From positions 2,170,001 through 2,234,000 of the forward strand of contig NZ_CP080409.1 in NCBI RefSeq assembly GCF_019448235.1: 64,000 nucleotides of DNA. Direction: 5' to 3'. The notes beneath the pieces are model-generated. The model saw only the letters and a list, made by a program, of their open reading frames with translations, was not told the origin of the DNA and ran no database searches. The position numbers were made by a program, and so were the translations under genes. Positions 15,986 through 23,996 of this stretch are shown here, piece by piece. The DNA is from Nocardioides panacisoli. Lineage in GTDB: Bacteria; Actinomycetota; Actinomycetes; Propionibacteriales; Nocardioidaceae. The stretch's first letter is position 1, and each line of letters opens with the position of its first letter.

Positions 15986-17133
15986 GCCGGGGTACGGCCG
16001 ACCTGCGCGCCCTGCCCGACCTGCCCAACACCGCCGACGTGTGCATCGTCGGCGGCGGCCAGTCGGGCCTCGCGGTGGCCTACCACCTGCAGCGGCTGCA
16101 CCGGCGTACGGCGCGACGGCCGACGGTGGTGGTGCTGGACGGGCGCGCGGCGCCGGGCGGCGCGTGGCGCGACGCGTGGCCCAGCCTGACGCTCTTCTCC
16201 CCCGCCGGCTACAGCTCGCTGCCCGGACGACTGATGCCCCGGCCCGACGGCGGCAGCAACCCGGACGCGGCCCACGTCGTCGACTACCTGACCGACTACG
16301 AGCACCGCTACGCGATCGACGTACGCCGCCCGGTCCGGGTGCGGGAGGTCGCGGCGGACCCGTCGGCGGCGGAGTCGTGGGTGGTGCACACCGATCACGG
16401 GACCGTGCGGGCGAGGACGGTGGTCAACGCGACGGGCACGTGGGACCGGCCGTTCTGGCCCGCGGTGCGCGGCATCGGCGACTTCCGCGGCCGCCAGCTG
16501 CACACGCACGACTACCGCGGCCCGCGCGACCTGGACGGGGACCGTGTGCTGGTGGTGGGCGGCGGCAACTCCGGCGCGCAGGTCGCGGCCGACCTGGTCG
16601 GCTCGGCGGTCCGGGTCCACTGGGTGACGCGGGAGCCGCCGCGCTACCTGCCCGACGACGTGGACGGACGGGTGCTCTTCGAGACCGCGACGCAGGCGGT
16701 GCGCGACCGCGCGGCGGGGCGGGAGGCCCGGGGTGTGGCGTCGTTGGGCGACATCGTCGCCGTCCCACCGGTGCGGGCCGCACGGGATCGGGGTGACTTG
16801 GTGGCCGAGCCGATGGTCGCGGCACTCACCCCCGACGGTGCCCGGTGGCCGGACGGCAGCACGGCACCGCTGGACGCGGTGGTGTGGGCCACGGGGTTCC
16901 GTCCGGCCCTGGCCCACCTCCACGGGCTCGGGCTGCAGTGGCGGTCAGGGCGTCCGGCGACCGTCGCCCCCGCCGGGTCACCGCACGCGGTGCGGTCCGC
17001 GGACCGCCGGTCGCTGTGGTTCGTCGGCTACGGCGACTGGTGCGGTCCGGCGTCGGCGACCCTGATCGGTGTCGGTCGGCCCGCCCGCGACACCGCCGCG
17101 GACATCGCCGACCACCTCGGCACCGCGCCCTGA
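15982..17133 (+). CDS. ArsO-like flavin-dependent monooxygenase
   Basis: A 383-residue flavoprotein with FAD motif GGGQSG at residues 24-29, a second NADPH motif VVGGGNSGAQVAADL near residue 190, and an ATGFRPAL segment typical of flavin-containing monooxygenases. The segment PGGAWRDAWPSLTLFSPAGYSSLPG matches the ArsO/YhiN-like group found in arsenic islands. Its GTG overlaps the ArsR-GNAT stop by four bases (GTGA), so it is co-translated with the sensor-acetyltransferase. It differs in sequence from the divergent flavoprotein upstream and lacks the Cys-rich tail. No arsB, acr3 or arsC is present, so an organoarsenical or antibiotic substrate is as likely as inorganic arsenic. Confidence 0.82.
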   Translation: MSRGTADLRALPDLPNTADVCIVGGGQSGLAVAYHLQRLHRRTARRPTVVVLDGRAAPGGAWRDAWPSLTLFSPAGYSSLPGRLMPRPDGGSNPDAAHVVDYLTDYEHRYAIDVRRPVRVREVAADPSAAESWVVHTDHGTVRARTVVNATGTWDRPFWPAVRGIGDFRGRQLHTHDYRGPRDLDGDRVLVVGGGNSGAQVAADLVGSAVRVHWVTREPPRYLPDDVDGRVLFETATQAVRDRAAGREARGVASLGDIVAVPPVRAARDRGDLVAEPMVAALTPDGARWPDGSTAPLDAVVWATGFRPALAHLHGLGLQWRSGRPATVAPAGSPHAVRSADRRSLWFVGYGDWCGPASATLIGVGRPARDTAADIADHLGTAP

Positions 17134-17142
17134 CACGGGCGG

Positions 17143-17490
17143 TCAGCCGGCGTTCTTGGCGTCCTTGGCCGCGCGGCGTACGCGACGGCGCAGCTGGAGG
17201 ATGCGCAGCGTGCCGGCGATCGCGCAGGCGAGGATCGCGCCGGCGACGGCGGCCAGCAGGACGACGGCCAGCGGTGCCTGACCACTCCACGACAGGAACG
17301 ACACCCGGACACTCTGGGTGTTCTGTGCGATGAAGATGATCAGCAGGACCAGGACGACGCCGAAGCCGGTCAGCCCGACCCAGAACTGGCCGGTGCGCGA
17401 CTGCCGCAGCGGGTCCTCGGCGGGCTGCTGCTGCTCGACGGCAGGCTCCTGCGGCGACTCCGGCGGCGGTGGGGGCGGCTGTTCACTCAT
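17143..17490 (-). CDS. LapA-domain (DUF1049) small membrane protein
   Basis: A 115-residue protein with a Pro/Gln/Glu-rich cytoplasmic N-terminus (residues 1-40), two hydrophobic segments (about 46-68 and 79-101) separated by NTQSVRVSFLSWSGQAP, and a basic tail. This is the LapA/DUF1049 pattern: two membrane helices and an N-x-x-x-V-x-F loop. In Gram-negatives LapA helps lipopolysaccharide assembly; its job in actinobacteria is not established. The start at 17490 is used because the longer frame would run through the terminator and toward the tRNA gene. Confidence 0.8.
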   Translation of the reverse strand: MSEQPPPPPPESPQEPAVEQQQPAEDPLRQSRTGQFWVGLTGFGVVLVLLIIFIAQNTQSVRVSFLSWSGQAPLAVVLLAAVAGAILACAIAGTLRILQLRRRVRRAAKDAKNAG

Positions 17491-17524
17491 GCCTGCATCC
17501 TCTCGCCATGATCCCGCTCTCGCG

Positions 17525-17547
17525 CGAAGGGGACAGCGGGTGTCCCC
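17525..17547 (-). terminator. Hairpin downstream of tRNA-Ala
   Basis: GGGGACA (17529-17535) pairs with TGTCCCC (17541-17547) around a five-base loop, 11 bases past the tRNA CCA end in its direction of transcription. The tail is only two Ts, as is common in high-GC actinobacteria. Confidence 0.55.
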
Positions 17548-17557
17548 GAGAAACACA

Positions 17558-17633
<76 letters not shown>

Positions 17634-17685
17634 AGAGCAGTAGGAACGTTAGCACCCGGCCCGCGGCCGGTTCGAATCGAGGTGG

Positions 17686-18498
17686 TCAGTCCCCGGAGGC
17701 GCGGCGGTGGGCCTCCGAGCCCTCCTCGCGCTGCGCCTGCTGGGCCTGCTCGGCCTCCCGCGCGAGCTGGGAGTCGGCCTCGTTGCGACCCGAGCTCCAC
17801 ACGCCGGTCGAGTCCAGGTCGATGGTGCGGACCGTGCGACCGGCCGGCGCCTTCTCGACATACGTCGGCAGCGTGATCGGGACCGGGTCCCAGCCGCGCT
17901 CGGCGGCCGGCGGCGCCTCCGGCGCGATCGCGGGGATCTCCTCGGTGCCGGGGCCGTCGGCGGCGTCCTCCTCGGCGATGACCTCGTCGGCGAGGGTACG
18001 CCGCGGCTTGCGGACCCGCTGCGAGGCGCGGACGGCCCGCTCCTGCTTGACCATCAGGCGGCAGGCCACCAGCCACGCCCCCAGCAGCGTGGCCGGGATC
18101 GCGACCCAGGCCCAGCCGATCGTGCCGATGCCGGCCGTGATCGCGGTGCCGGCCAGGGCGACCAGGACGACGCCGAGCACGCGGCGCCGTCGAGCCGCGG
18201 CACGGGCGGCCGCACCCCGGGTCGCTACGGGCGTCTCGATCTCGGGGGTGCCCTCCGACTCCGCCACCGACGGCTCGGGGACGGGCGGGGGCTCGACGCG
18301 CGGCGTACGACCGGTGACGACGAGCGAGGCATCGCCGGTGTCGCCGGCCTCGCGGCGGGCGAGCACACGCATGCGGTCGGAGAAGTCCTCGACCGAGCGA
18401 GTCTCCTCGTCGGCCTCGTGGGCAGTGAGCGCCTTCGGGATCAGGTAGACGGCCCACGCGCCGGCGAGGGCGATGAAGATCAGTGCGCTCAGGTCCAC
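17686..18498 (-). CDS. SepX/GlpR-type membrane division protein
   Basis: A 270-residue protein with an N-terminal membrane segment (SALIFIALAGAWAVYLIPKAL, residues 4-24), a polar Arg/Glu-rich linker (SVEDFSDRMRVLARR), a pair of hydrophobic helices near residues 110-150, and a disordered charged C-terminus. This plan and the AWAVYLIP opening match the conserved actinobacterial protein called SepX in Streptomyces and GlpR in Corynebacterium, a membrane partner of the divisome. The gene order sepX-rimJ-(mog-moaC)-moeA/glp-UGPase is the usual one for that locus. A TAGCCT hexamer seven bases before the GTG indicates a leaderless transcript. Identity rests on topology plus synteny. Confidence 0.72.
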   Translation of the reverse strand: MDLSALIFIALAGAWAVYLIPKALTAHEADEETRSVEDFSDRMRVLARREAGDTGDASLVVTGRTPRVEPPPVPEPSVAESEGTPEIETPVATRGAAARAAARRRRVLGVVLVALAGTAITAGIGTIGWAWVAIPATLLGAWLVACRLMVKQERAVRASQRVRKPRRTLADEVIAEEDAADGPGTEEIPAIAPEAPPAAERGWDPVPITLPTYVEKAPAGRTVRTIDLDSTGVWSSGRNEADSQLAREAEQAQQAQREEGSEAHRRASGD

Positions 18499-18592
18499 AC
18501 CGCAGAGGCTATGACCGGTACCGCACGGCGAGGCGCATGTCTACCGGTGTGTCACAGATTGACCTGTGGGACGGATGGGGTTTCGGTTGGGT

Positions 18593-19216
18593 TCAGCCGA
18601 CCGGACCCTCCTCCCAGCGGGCGAGCAGGCCGCGGGGCACGTCCTCCTTGGTGATGGCGAAGATCTTGTGGTCGCGCCACTCGCCGTCGATGTGGAGGAA
18701 CTTCGGGGCGTAGCCGACCTCGGTGATGCCGAGCTTCTCCACCACGCGCAGCGAGTTGGTGTTCTCCGGCCGGATGCAGACCTCCAGCCGGTGCAGCCCG
18801 GCATGGAAGAAGCAGTGGTCGACGACCATCGCGACGGCGCGCGGCACGATCCCGCGGCCGGCGTGCTCCTGGGCCAGCCAGTAGCCGATCGAGCCGAACT
18901 GCGCCGACCCGCGCACGATGTTGTTGACCGTCACCTGGCCCACGAACCGGCCGTCGACCTCCAGCGCGAAGGGGTACGTCGTCCCCTGCCGCGCCGCGCG
19001 GGAGAGCCGGCGCACCATCCCTCCGAAGCTCGACGGGCGCTGCTCCCCACCGGGCGGCATGGTCGCGTCCCAGCGACTGAACCACGCGAGGTCACGCTTG
19101 CGGATCGCGCGCCAGGCACGCGCATCGGTGCGCCGGAGCGGGCGCAGCGTGACCACCGGGTCGCTGCCCGAGATCAGCCGGTTGGGCCACGCACGCCCCG
19201 GGCGTTGGACGATCAT
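18593..19216 (-). CDS. RimJ-like GNAT N-acetyltransferase
   Basis: A 207-residue GNAT protein of the RimJ/RimL group: TLRPLRRTDARAWRAIR opening, GQVTVNNIVRGSAQFGSIGYWLAQEHAGRGI with the acetyl-CoA loop, and NSLRVVEKLGITEVGYAPKFLHIDGEWRDHKIFAI near the end. RimJ acetylates the N-terminus of ribosomal protein S5; the actinobacterial substrate is not certain. The ATG at 19216 has a CGGGAGCGG site. A TTG at 19246 overlaps the Mog stop (TTGA) behind a GGGGAG site and would add ten residues, so coupling from that codon is possible. Confidence 0.85.
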   Translation of the reverse strand: MIVQRPGRAWPNRLISGSDPVVTLRPLRRTDARAWRAIRKRDLAWFSRWDATMPPGGEQRPSSFGGMVRRLSRAARQGTTYPFALEVDGRFVGQVTVNNIVRGSAQFGSIGYWLAQEHAGRGIVPRAVAMVVDHCFFHAGLHRLEVCIRPENTNSLRVVEKLGITEVGYAPKFLHIDGEWRDHKIFAITKEDVPRGLLARWEEGPVG

Positions 19217-19242
19217 CCGCTCCCGAGAACGTGAGGAGTGGC

Positions 19243-19715
19243 TCAATGGTCGCTCCCCACGATCTGTTCGACCGCGTGGCCGAGGATCGGCTCGAGCACC
19301 TCGAGGGCGTCCTTCACCCCGCCGCGCGAGCCGGGCAGGTTGACCACCAGGCACTGGCCCGCGACGCCGGCGAGGCCGCGCGAGAGCACCGCGGTGGGGA
19401 TGCCCTTCGCGACACCTGCCGCGCGGATGGCCTCCGCGATGCCGGGCACCTCGCGGTCCAGCAACTGCCGGGTCGCCTCGGGCGTGCGGTCGGTCGGGGT
19501 CAGGCCGGTGCCGCCGGTGGTGAGCACGACGCGGGCGCCCGCGGCCACGGCGGCGGCGATCGCCTCCCCGACCGGGTCGCCGTCGGGACACACGGCCGGG
19601 GCCTCGCAGGCGAAGCCCCAGTCCCGCAGGGCGTCGACGATCAGCGGACCGGTGGTGTCGTCGTACACGCCGGCGGCTGCGCGGTTGGAGGCGACGACCA
19701 CGGCTGCGGGCAGGC

Positions 19716-19719
<4 letters not shown>
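19243..19719 (-). CDS. MogA/MoaB-type molybdopterin adenylyltransferase
   Basis: A 158-residue protein of the Mog/MoaB family, which activates molybdopterin by adenylation before molybdenum insertion. The core motif VVLTTGGTGLTPTDRTPEATRQLLDREVPGIAEAIR and the later LSRGLAGVAGQCLVVNLPGSRGGVKDALEVLEPIL are family hallmarks. Its ATG overlaps the MoaC stop by four bases. Together with MoaC and the MoeA-like gene it makes a partial molybdenum-cofactor set; moaA, moaD and moaE are not in the window. Confidence 0.92.
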
Positions 19720-20186
<467 letters not shown>

Positions 20187-20198
20187 GGTGCGACCAGA

Positions 20199-21434
20199 CT
20201 AGAGCGGGAGCACCTCGACCGTCTCGCCCGCCACCAGCGACGGCCCCGGCGGGAGGACGAGCAGTACGTCGGCGTCGGCGAGCAGCTGCTGGGAGTGGCC
20301 CGCGTGGCCGGGCAGCAGCCGGACCCGGCCGTCCGGTGCCAGCCGCGCCGGCAGGACGACCGTGCGCTCGGGCGAGGTCGTGGCCGGCGCGGCCAGCGTC
20401 CGCATCTCGCGTGGCGTCGCCGTTCCCCGGAGCGCGGCCAGGGCGGGCTCGACGAAGAGCCGGAACGAGGTGTACGCCGCCACCGGGGTCCCCGGCAGGC
20501 ACACCAGCGGCACGTCGCGGCCGTCGACGTGGAGGACGCCGGCACCCTGCGGTCGTCCCGGCTTGACCGCCACCGACCCGAACCAGGTGTCGGCGTGGTC
20601 GGCCAGCGCGGCCTTGACCACGTCATGGTCGCCGGCGGAGATGCCGCCGGTGGTGAGGACCAGGTCCGCATCGGCCGCTGCCCGCGCGAGCAGGGCGAGG
20701 AACGCGTCGGTCTCGTCCGGCGCCGGACCCCAGACGGTCGCCTCGCCCCCGGCGGCCCGCACCGCCGCCGCGATCGTGACCGAGTTGCTGTCGGGCAGGT
20801 GGCCCGGCGGCAGGTCGTCGTCACAAGCGATTCTGTCGTCCGCGGACGCCGACGACGACAGAATCGCTTGTGGCGACGCACCACCCAGCTCGGCGCCGGT
20901 GGCGAGCACGGCCACCCGCGGGCGGCGGCGTACGACGACCTCCCGGCACCCGGTGGCGGCCAGCAGCCCGAGGTGGGCCGGCCGCAGCAGGGTGCCGGCC
21001 GGCACGGCGACGGCGCCGGCGGTGACGTCCTCACCGGCGCGGCGGACGTGCTGGTCGGCGGCGACGGCGCGGTCGATGCGCACGCGGTCGGCGCCGCGGT
21101 CGGTCCACTCGAAGGGCACGACGGCGTCGGCGTCGGCCGGGACCGGCGCACCGGTCATGATCCGGACCGCGGCACCCTCGGGAAGCGGTCCCTCCCACGC
21201 GGCGCCGGCGGCGACCACGCCGGCGACCGGGAGCGTGGCGGGGCCGGCGACGTCACGGGCGCGGACGGCGTACCCGTCCATGGCGGCGTTGTCGAAGCGC
21301 GGCACGGCCAGGGCCGCCACCGCGTCCGCGGCGGTCACGCACCCGGCGGCCGCGGCGAGTGGCACCGCGACCGTCGGCACGGGCCCGAGCGCGCCGAGGA
21401 CCCGCGCGCGGTGGGCCGCGACGGAGTCGGCCAT
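20199..21434 (-). CDS. MoeA/gephyrin-like protein (molybdotransferase or Glp), with in-frame palindromic insert
   Basis: A 411-residue MoeA-family protein: MoeA_N with PRFDNAAMDGYAVRARDV (residues 45-62) and APVPADADAVVPFEWT, the central MoCF_biosynth domain with VAVLATGAEL, LVLTTGGISAGDHDVVKAAL and GVLHVDGRDVPLVCLPGTPVAAYTSF, then the MoeA_C barrel. MoeA inserts molybdate into adenylated molybdopterin. In actinobacteria the copy linked to sepX/glpR can be Glp, a gephyrin-like divisome protein; which role applies here cannot be decided from sequence. Between ATGAEL and LPPGHLPDSNS there is an extra Ser/Asp-rich stretch encoded by a perfect 19-bp inverted repeat, described separately. Confidence 0.87.
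   Translation of the reverse strand: MADSVAAHRARVLGALGPVPTVAVPLAAAAGCVTAADAVAALAVPRFDNAAMDGYAVRARDVAGPATLPVAGVVAAGAAWEGPLPEGAAVRIMTGAPVPADADAVVPFEWTDRGADRVRIDRAVAADQHVRRAGEDVTAGAVAVPAGTLLRPAHLGLLAATGCREVVVRRRPRVAVLATGAELGGASPQAILSSSASADDRIACDDDLPPGHLPDSNSVTIAAAVRAAGGEATVWGPAPDETDAFLALLARAAADADLVLTTGGISAGDHDVVKAALADHADTWFGSVAVKPGRPQGAGVLHVDGRDVPLVCLPGTPVAAYTSFRLFVEPALAALRGTATPREMRTLAAPATTSPERTVVLPARLAPDGRVRLLPGHAGHSQQLLADADVLLVLPPGPSLVAGETVEVLPL
20822..20872. repeat. Perfect 19-bp inverted repeat inside the moeA-like coding sequence
   Basis: Arms 20822-20840 and 20854-20872 are exact reverse complements around a 13-base loop; the left arm starts CACAAGCGATTC. Its AT-richer core differs from the surrounding GC-rich sequence. 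It stays in frame and encodes a hydrophilic Ser/Ala/Asp-rich loop in the protein. Read on either strand it gives almost the same peptide, as a palindrome would. Confidence 0.9.
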
Positions 21435-21441
21435 CGCGCGG

Positions 21442-22821
21442 TCAGCCGTTGCCGAGGGTCTCGCCCGGGGCGACGCGCTGCGGCTGGTCGGACTCCAGGT
21501 CGACGTCGCCGATCACCGACACCCCGTGACCGAAGGTCCAGTCGCCCTCGACGCGCAGCGAGGAGGCCTTCGCCAGCGACGGCGCCCCCTCGGGGAACCG
21601 CTGGTCGAAGTCGCCGACCATCTTGTAGTGGTCGGCGTCGAGGTCGACGTAGGGCAGGTCGGTGGCGACCTGGGTGAGCCGGAAGTCCTGGCCGATCTCG
21701 TAGACGTCCGAGCGCAGCACCAGCAGGTCGTTGGTGGTCTTGACCGGCACGAACCGGTCGCGGCCGACCTCGATCAGCGCGGCACCGTCGAAGACCTCGA
21801 TCGCCGCACCCATCGCCGACTCGATCTGGATGACCTCGGGGGTGGACTTGTCGCCGGGGTCGACGGTCTTGACGTTGCGGATCAGCGGCAGGCCGAGGAT
21901 GCCGTCGCGGTGGTCGAGGACCTCCTTCATCGCCACGGTGTCGAACCACAGGTTGTTGGTCGACATGTAGCGGTGGCGGTCCAGGTCGGCCAGCGCCTCC
22001 TGGTCCTCGGGCAGCGTCTGCGCGGTCTCACGGAGCACCAGCCGGCCGTCGGACTTGCGGCGGGCGAAGTGGCCGCCCTTCTTGTCCGAGGGCATGCGCT
22101 GGACCGCCTCGATCGCGAACGGCGCCCCGCTCTGGGCGAACCAGCCGGCCACCTTCGGGTCCGGCACGGCGGCGAGGTTGTCGGAGTTGGAGATGAAGAC
22201 GTGGCGGTAGCCCTGCTCGATCAGGTCGTCCAGCAGGCCGGTGCCGCGCAGCGCCGTGTAGACATCACCATGGCCGGGCGGACACCACTCCAGGTCCGGG
22301 TCGTCGGGCCACGAGACCGGCGTGAGGTCCTCGGCCAGGAGCTTGGGCTCCTTGTTCTGCAGGAACTCCAGCGGCAGCCCCTCGACGGGGAGGTCGTCGT
22401 AGCGGCCCAGCGCGTCGAGGGTGTCGGCGGAGGTGCGGAAGGAGTTCATGAACATCAGCGGCAGCGTGGCGCCGTACGCCGAGCGCAGGTGGAGCGCCTG
22501 CCGCGCGATGATGTCGAGGAAGCTGAGCCCGCGGCGCACGCACAGCAGCGACTTCGCGCGGTCCATGCCCATGGAGGTGCCGAGCCCGCCGTTGAGCTTG
22601 ATCACCGCCGTACGCCGCAGCGCCTCGGTGGCGGCCTCCTCGGTGACCTCGACGTCCTCCAGGCGCGGGATGTCGACCGGCTCGATGCTCGACTCGGGGA
22701 TCATGCCGGTCTCGCCGTGCTGCAGCAGCCGGTAGTAGTGCGCGAACGTCTCGATCGCGACCTCAGGCACGCCGGCCGCGGCCATCTTGGCGCGGGCGGC
22801 TTGCAATCCAGGTGCACCCAT
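21442..22821 (-). CDS. UTP--glucose-1-phosphate uridylyltransferase, UDPGP (eukaryotic-like) family
   Basis: A 459-residue nucleotidyltransferase making UDP-glucose from UTP and glucose-1-phosphate. The KLNGGLGTSMGMDRAKSLL loop near residues 90-110, the FISNSDNL and EAVQRMPSDKKGGHFARR segments, and the TTNDLLVLRSDVYEI region belong to the UDPGP family rather than the smaller (about 300-residue) bacterial GalU. The C-terminus ends in a beta-helix-like region (SLRVEGDWTFGHGVSVIGDVDLE). The ATG at 22821 is six bases after a TACGAT hexamer, suggesting a leaderless transcript; upstream in-frame codons would run into the divergent gene. It heads the moeA-moaC-mog-rimJ-sepX gene row. Confidence 0.9.
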   Translation of the reverse strand: MGAPGLQAARAKMAAAGVPEVAIETFAHYYRLLQHGETGMIPESSIEPVDIPRLEDVEVTEEAATEALRRTAVIKLNGGLGTSMGMDRAKSLLCVRRGLSFLDIIARQALHLRSAYGATLPLMFMNSFRTSADTLDALGRYDDLPVEGLPLEFLQNKEPKLLAEDLTPVSWPDDPDLEWCPPGHGDVYTALRGTGLLDDLIEQGYRHVFISNSDNLAAVPDPKVAGWFAQSGAPFAIEAVQRMPSDKKGGHFARRKSDGRLVLRETAQTLPEDQEALADLDRHRYMSTNNLWFDTVAMKEVLDHRDGILGLPLIRNVKTVDPGDKSTPEVIQIESAMGAAIEVFDGAALIEVGRDRFVPVKTTNDLLVLRSDVYEIGQDFRLTQVATDLPYVDLDADHYKMVGDFDQRFPEGAPSLAKASSLRVEGDWTFGHGVSVIGDVDLESDQPQRVAPGETLGNG

Positions 22822-22843
22822 ACCTCGATCGTAGGCTGACTTC
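22822..22843. promoter_or_regulatory. Overlapping divergent leaderless promoters
   Basis: Only 22 bases separate the two start codons. On the minus strand TACGAT (22833-22828) lies six bases before the UGPase ATG; on the plus strand TAGGCT (22832-22837) lies six bases before the cyclo-ligase GTG. The two -10 hexamers overlap by two bases inside the palindrome CCTACGATCGTAGG as read on the minus strand. Confidence 0.65.
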
Positions 22844-23446
22844 GTGGCGCCTTCACATCGCCCCGAGCCAAGTGCCGCCAAGACGGCCCTGCGGGACCAG
22901 CTGCTCACCGCCCGCAACCGCCTCTCCCCCGCCGGGATCGGGGCGGCCTCCCGCGCGATCGCGGACCACCTCCTCGCGAGTGCGGAGGTACGCCGCGCGG
23001 CCACCATCGGCTGCTACGTCTCCGTCGGCACCGAGCCCGGCACCTCGCTGCTGCTCGACGACCTCCGCACGGCCGGCAAGCGGGTGCTGCTGCCCGTGCT
23101 GCAGCGGGACAACGACCTCGACTGGGCGCTCTACGCCGGCCCCGCCTCACTCGCGTCGGCGCGCTTGGGCCTGCTCGAACCGGTCACCCGACCGCTCGGA
23201 CCGGACGCGATCGGCACCGCCGACGTCGTACTGCTGCCGGGGCTCGCCGCCTCGCCGGCCGGCATGCGGCTGGGGCGCGGTGGCGGCTCCTACGACCGGG
23301 CGCTGGCACGGCTGCACCCCGGCACCTGGACCTGCGTGCTGCTGCACGAGGGCGAGACCGGCCACGACGTGCCGGCCGAGCCGCACGACCGCCCGGTCGA
23401 CGCCGCGGCCACCCCGTCGGGCGTGGTGCGCTTCCGCCACGGCTGA
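22844..23446 (+). CDS. 5-formyltetrahydrofolate cyclo-ligase
   Basis: A 200-residue 5-FTHF cyclo-ligase (MTHFS), which uses ATP to return 5-formyl-THF to the methenyl-THF pool. Visible marks are KTALRDQLLTARNRLS at the start, GCYVSVGTEPGTSLLLDDL, KRVLLPVL, and the nucleotide/folate loop LPGLAASPAGMRLGRGGGSYDRAL. The GTG start is six bases after TAGGCT and has no ribosome site, fitting a leaderless message. It is divergent from the UGPase gene and converges with a LigT-like gene six bases away. Confidence 0.93.
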   Translation: MAPSHRPEPSAAKTALRDQLLTARNRLSPAGIGAASRAIADHLLASAEVRRAATIGCYVSVGTEPGTSLLLDDLRTAGKRVLLPVLQRDNDLDWALYAGPASLASARLGLLEPVTRPLGPDAIGTADVVLLPGLAASPAGMRLGRGGGSYDRALARLHPGTWTCVLLHEGETGHDVPAEPHDRPVDAAATPSGVVRFRHG

Positions 23447-23452
23447 CCCGGC

Positions 23453-23977
23453 TCACTGCGCACCGGGGGCACCGCCGAGCCACCGCACCCGTCCGCGGTC
23501 GGGGTCCCACCACCGCAGCCGGTCGGCACGCAGCGTGGCCGGTGGCGCGTGCGCCTCCAGCACCGTCCACGCCTGCGGCACGAACTCGCGTGGCAGTCGC
23601 AGCGCGAGGCTGACGTGCGGCACCCACCCCGGGTGCCGCAGGTCGGGCACCCGGCGCCGCAGGTCGGCCACGGCCGCGGCGAACCCCGCCTCGGGCTCGA
23701 CGAGCAGCGCCAGGGCGACGCGCCGGCCGGTGCCGAGGACCACGAGGCCCCGCACCGCGAGGTCGGCGGGCAGCAGCGGCGCGACGGGGATCGCCGCCGG
23801 GGCCACCACTGCCTCGGTGAGGTCGGGGGCCGCGGCCAGCGTCAGGTGCGGGGCGTTGGTGGTGCCGCGGTGGTCGGCCAGCGACGGCAACCCTGCGTCG
23901 CGCAGCACTTGCCACAGCCCGGTGACGGCGTCGGCCGACGTCGCGGCCAGGGTCAGCTCGAGCGCGTGGTCGGGCAC
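23453..23977 (-). CDS. 2'-5' RNA ligase/LigT-like 2H phosphoesterase
   Basis: A 174-residue protein with the two HxT/Sx motifs of the 2H phosphoesterase superfamily: APHLTLAA near residue 43 and VPHVSLAL near residue 125. Such proteins hydrolyse cyclic phosphodiesters or act on RNA ends. The region between them is Ala/Val-rich and not diagnostic. It lies 19 bases past the penicillin-acylase-like stop on the same strand, so it could be the second gene of that transcript. The physiological substrate is unknown. Confidence 0.75.
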   Translation of the reverse strand: MPDHALELTLAATSADAVTGLWQVLRDAGLPSLADHRGTTNAPHLTLAAAPDLTEAVVAPAAIPVAPLLPADLAVRGLVVLGTGRRVALALLVEPEAGFAAAVADLRRRVPDLRHPGWVPHVSLALRLPREFVPQAWTVLEAHAPPATLRADRLRWWDPDRGRVRWLGGAPGAQ

Positions 23978-23996
23978 GGCGCCGCCTCGCCTCCCC

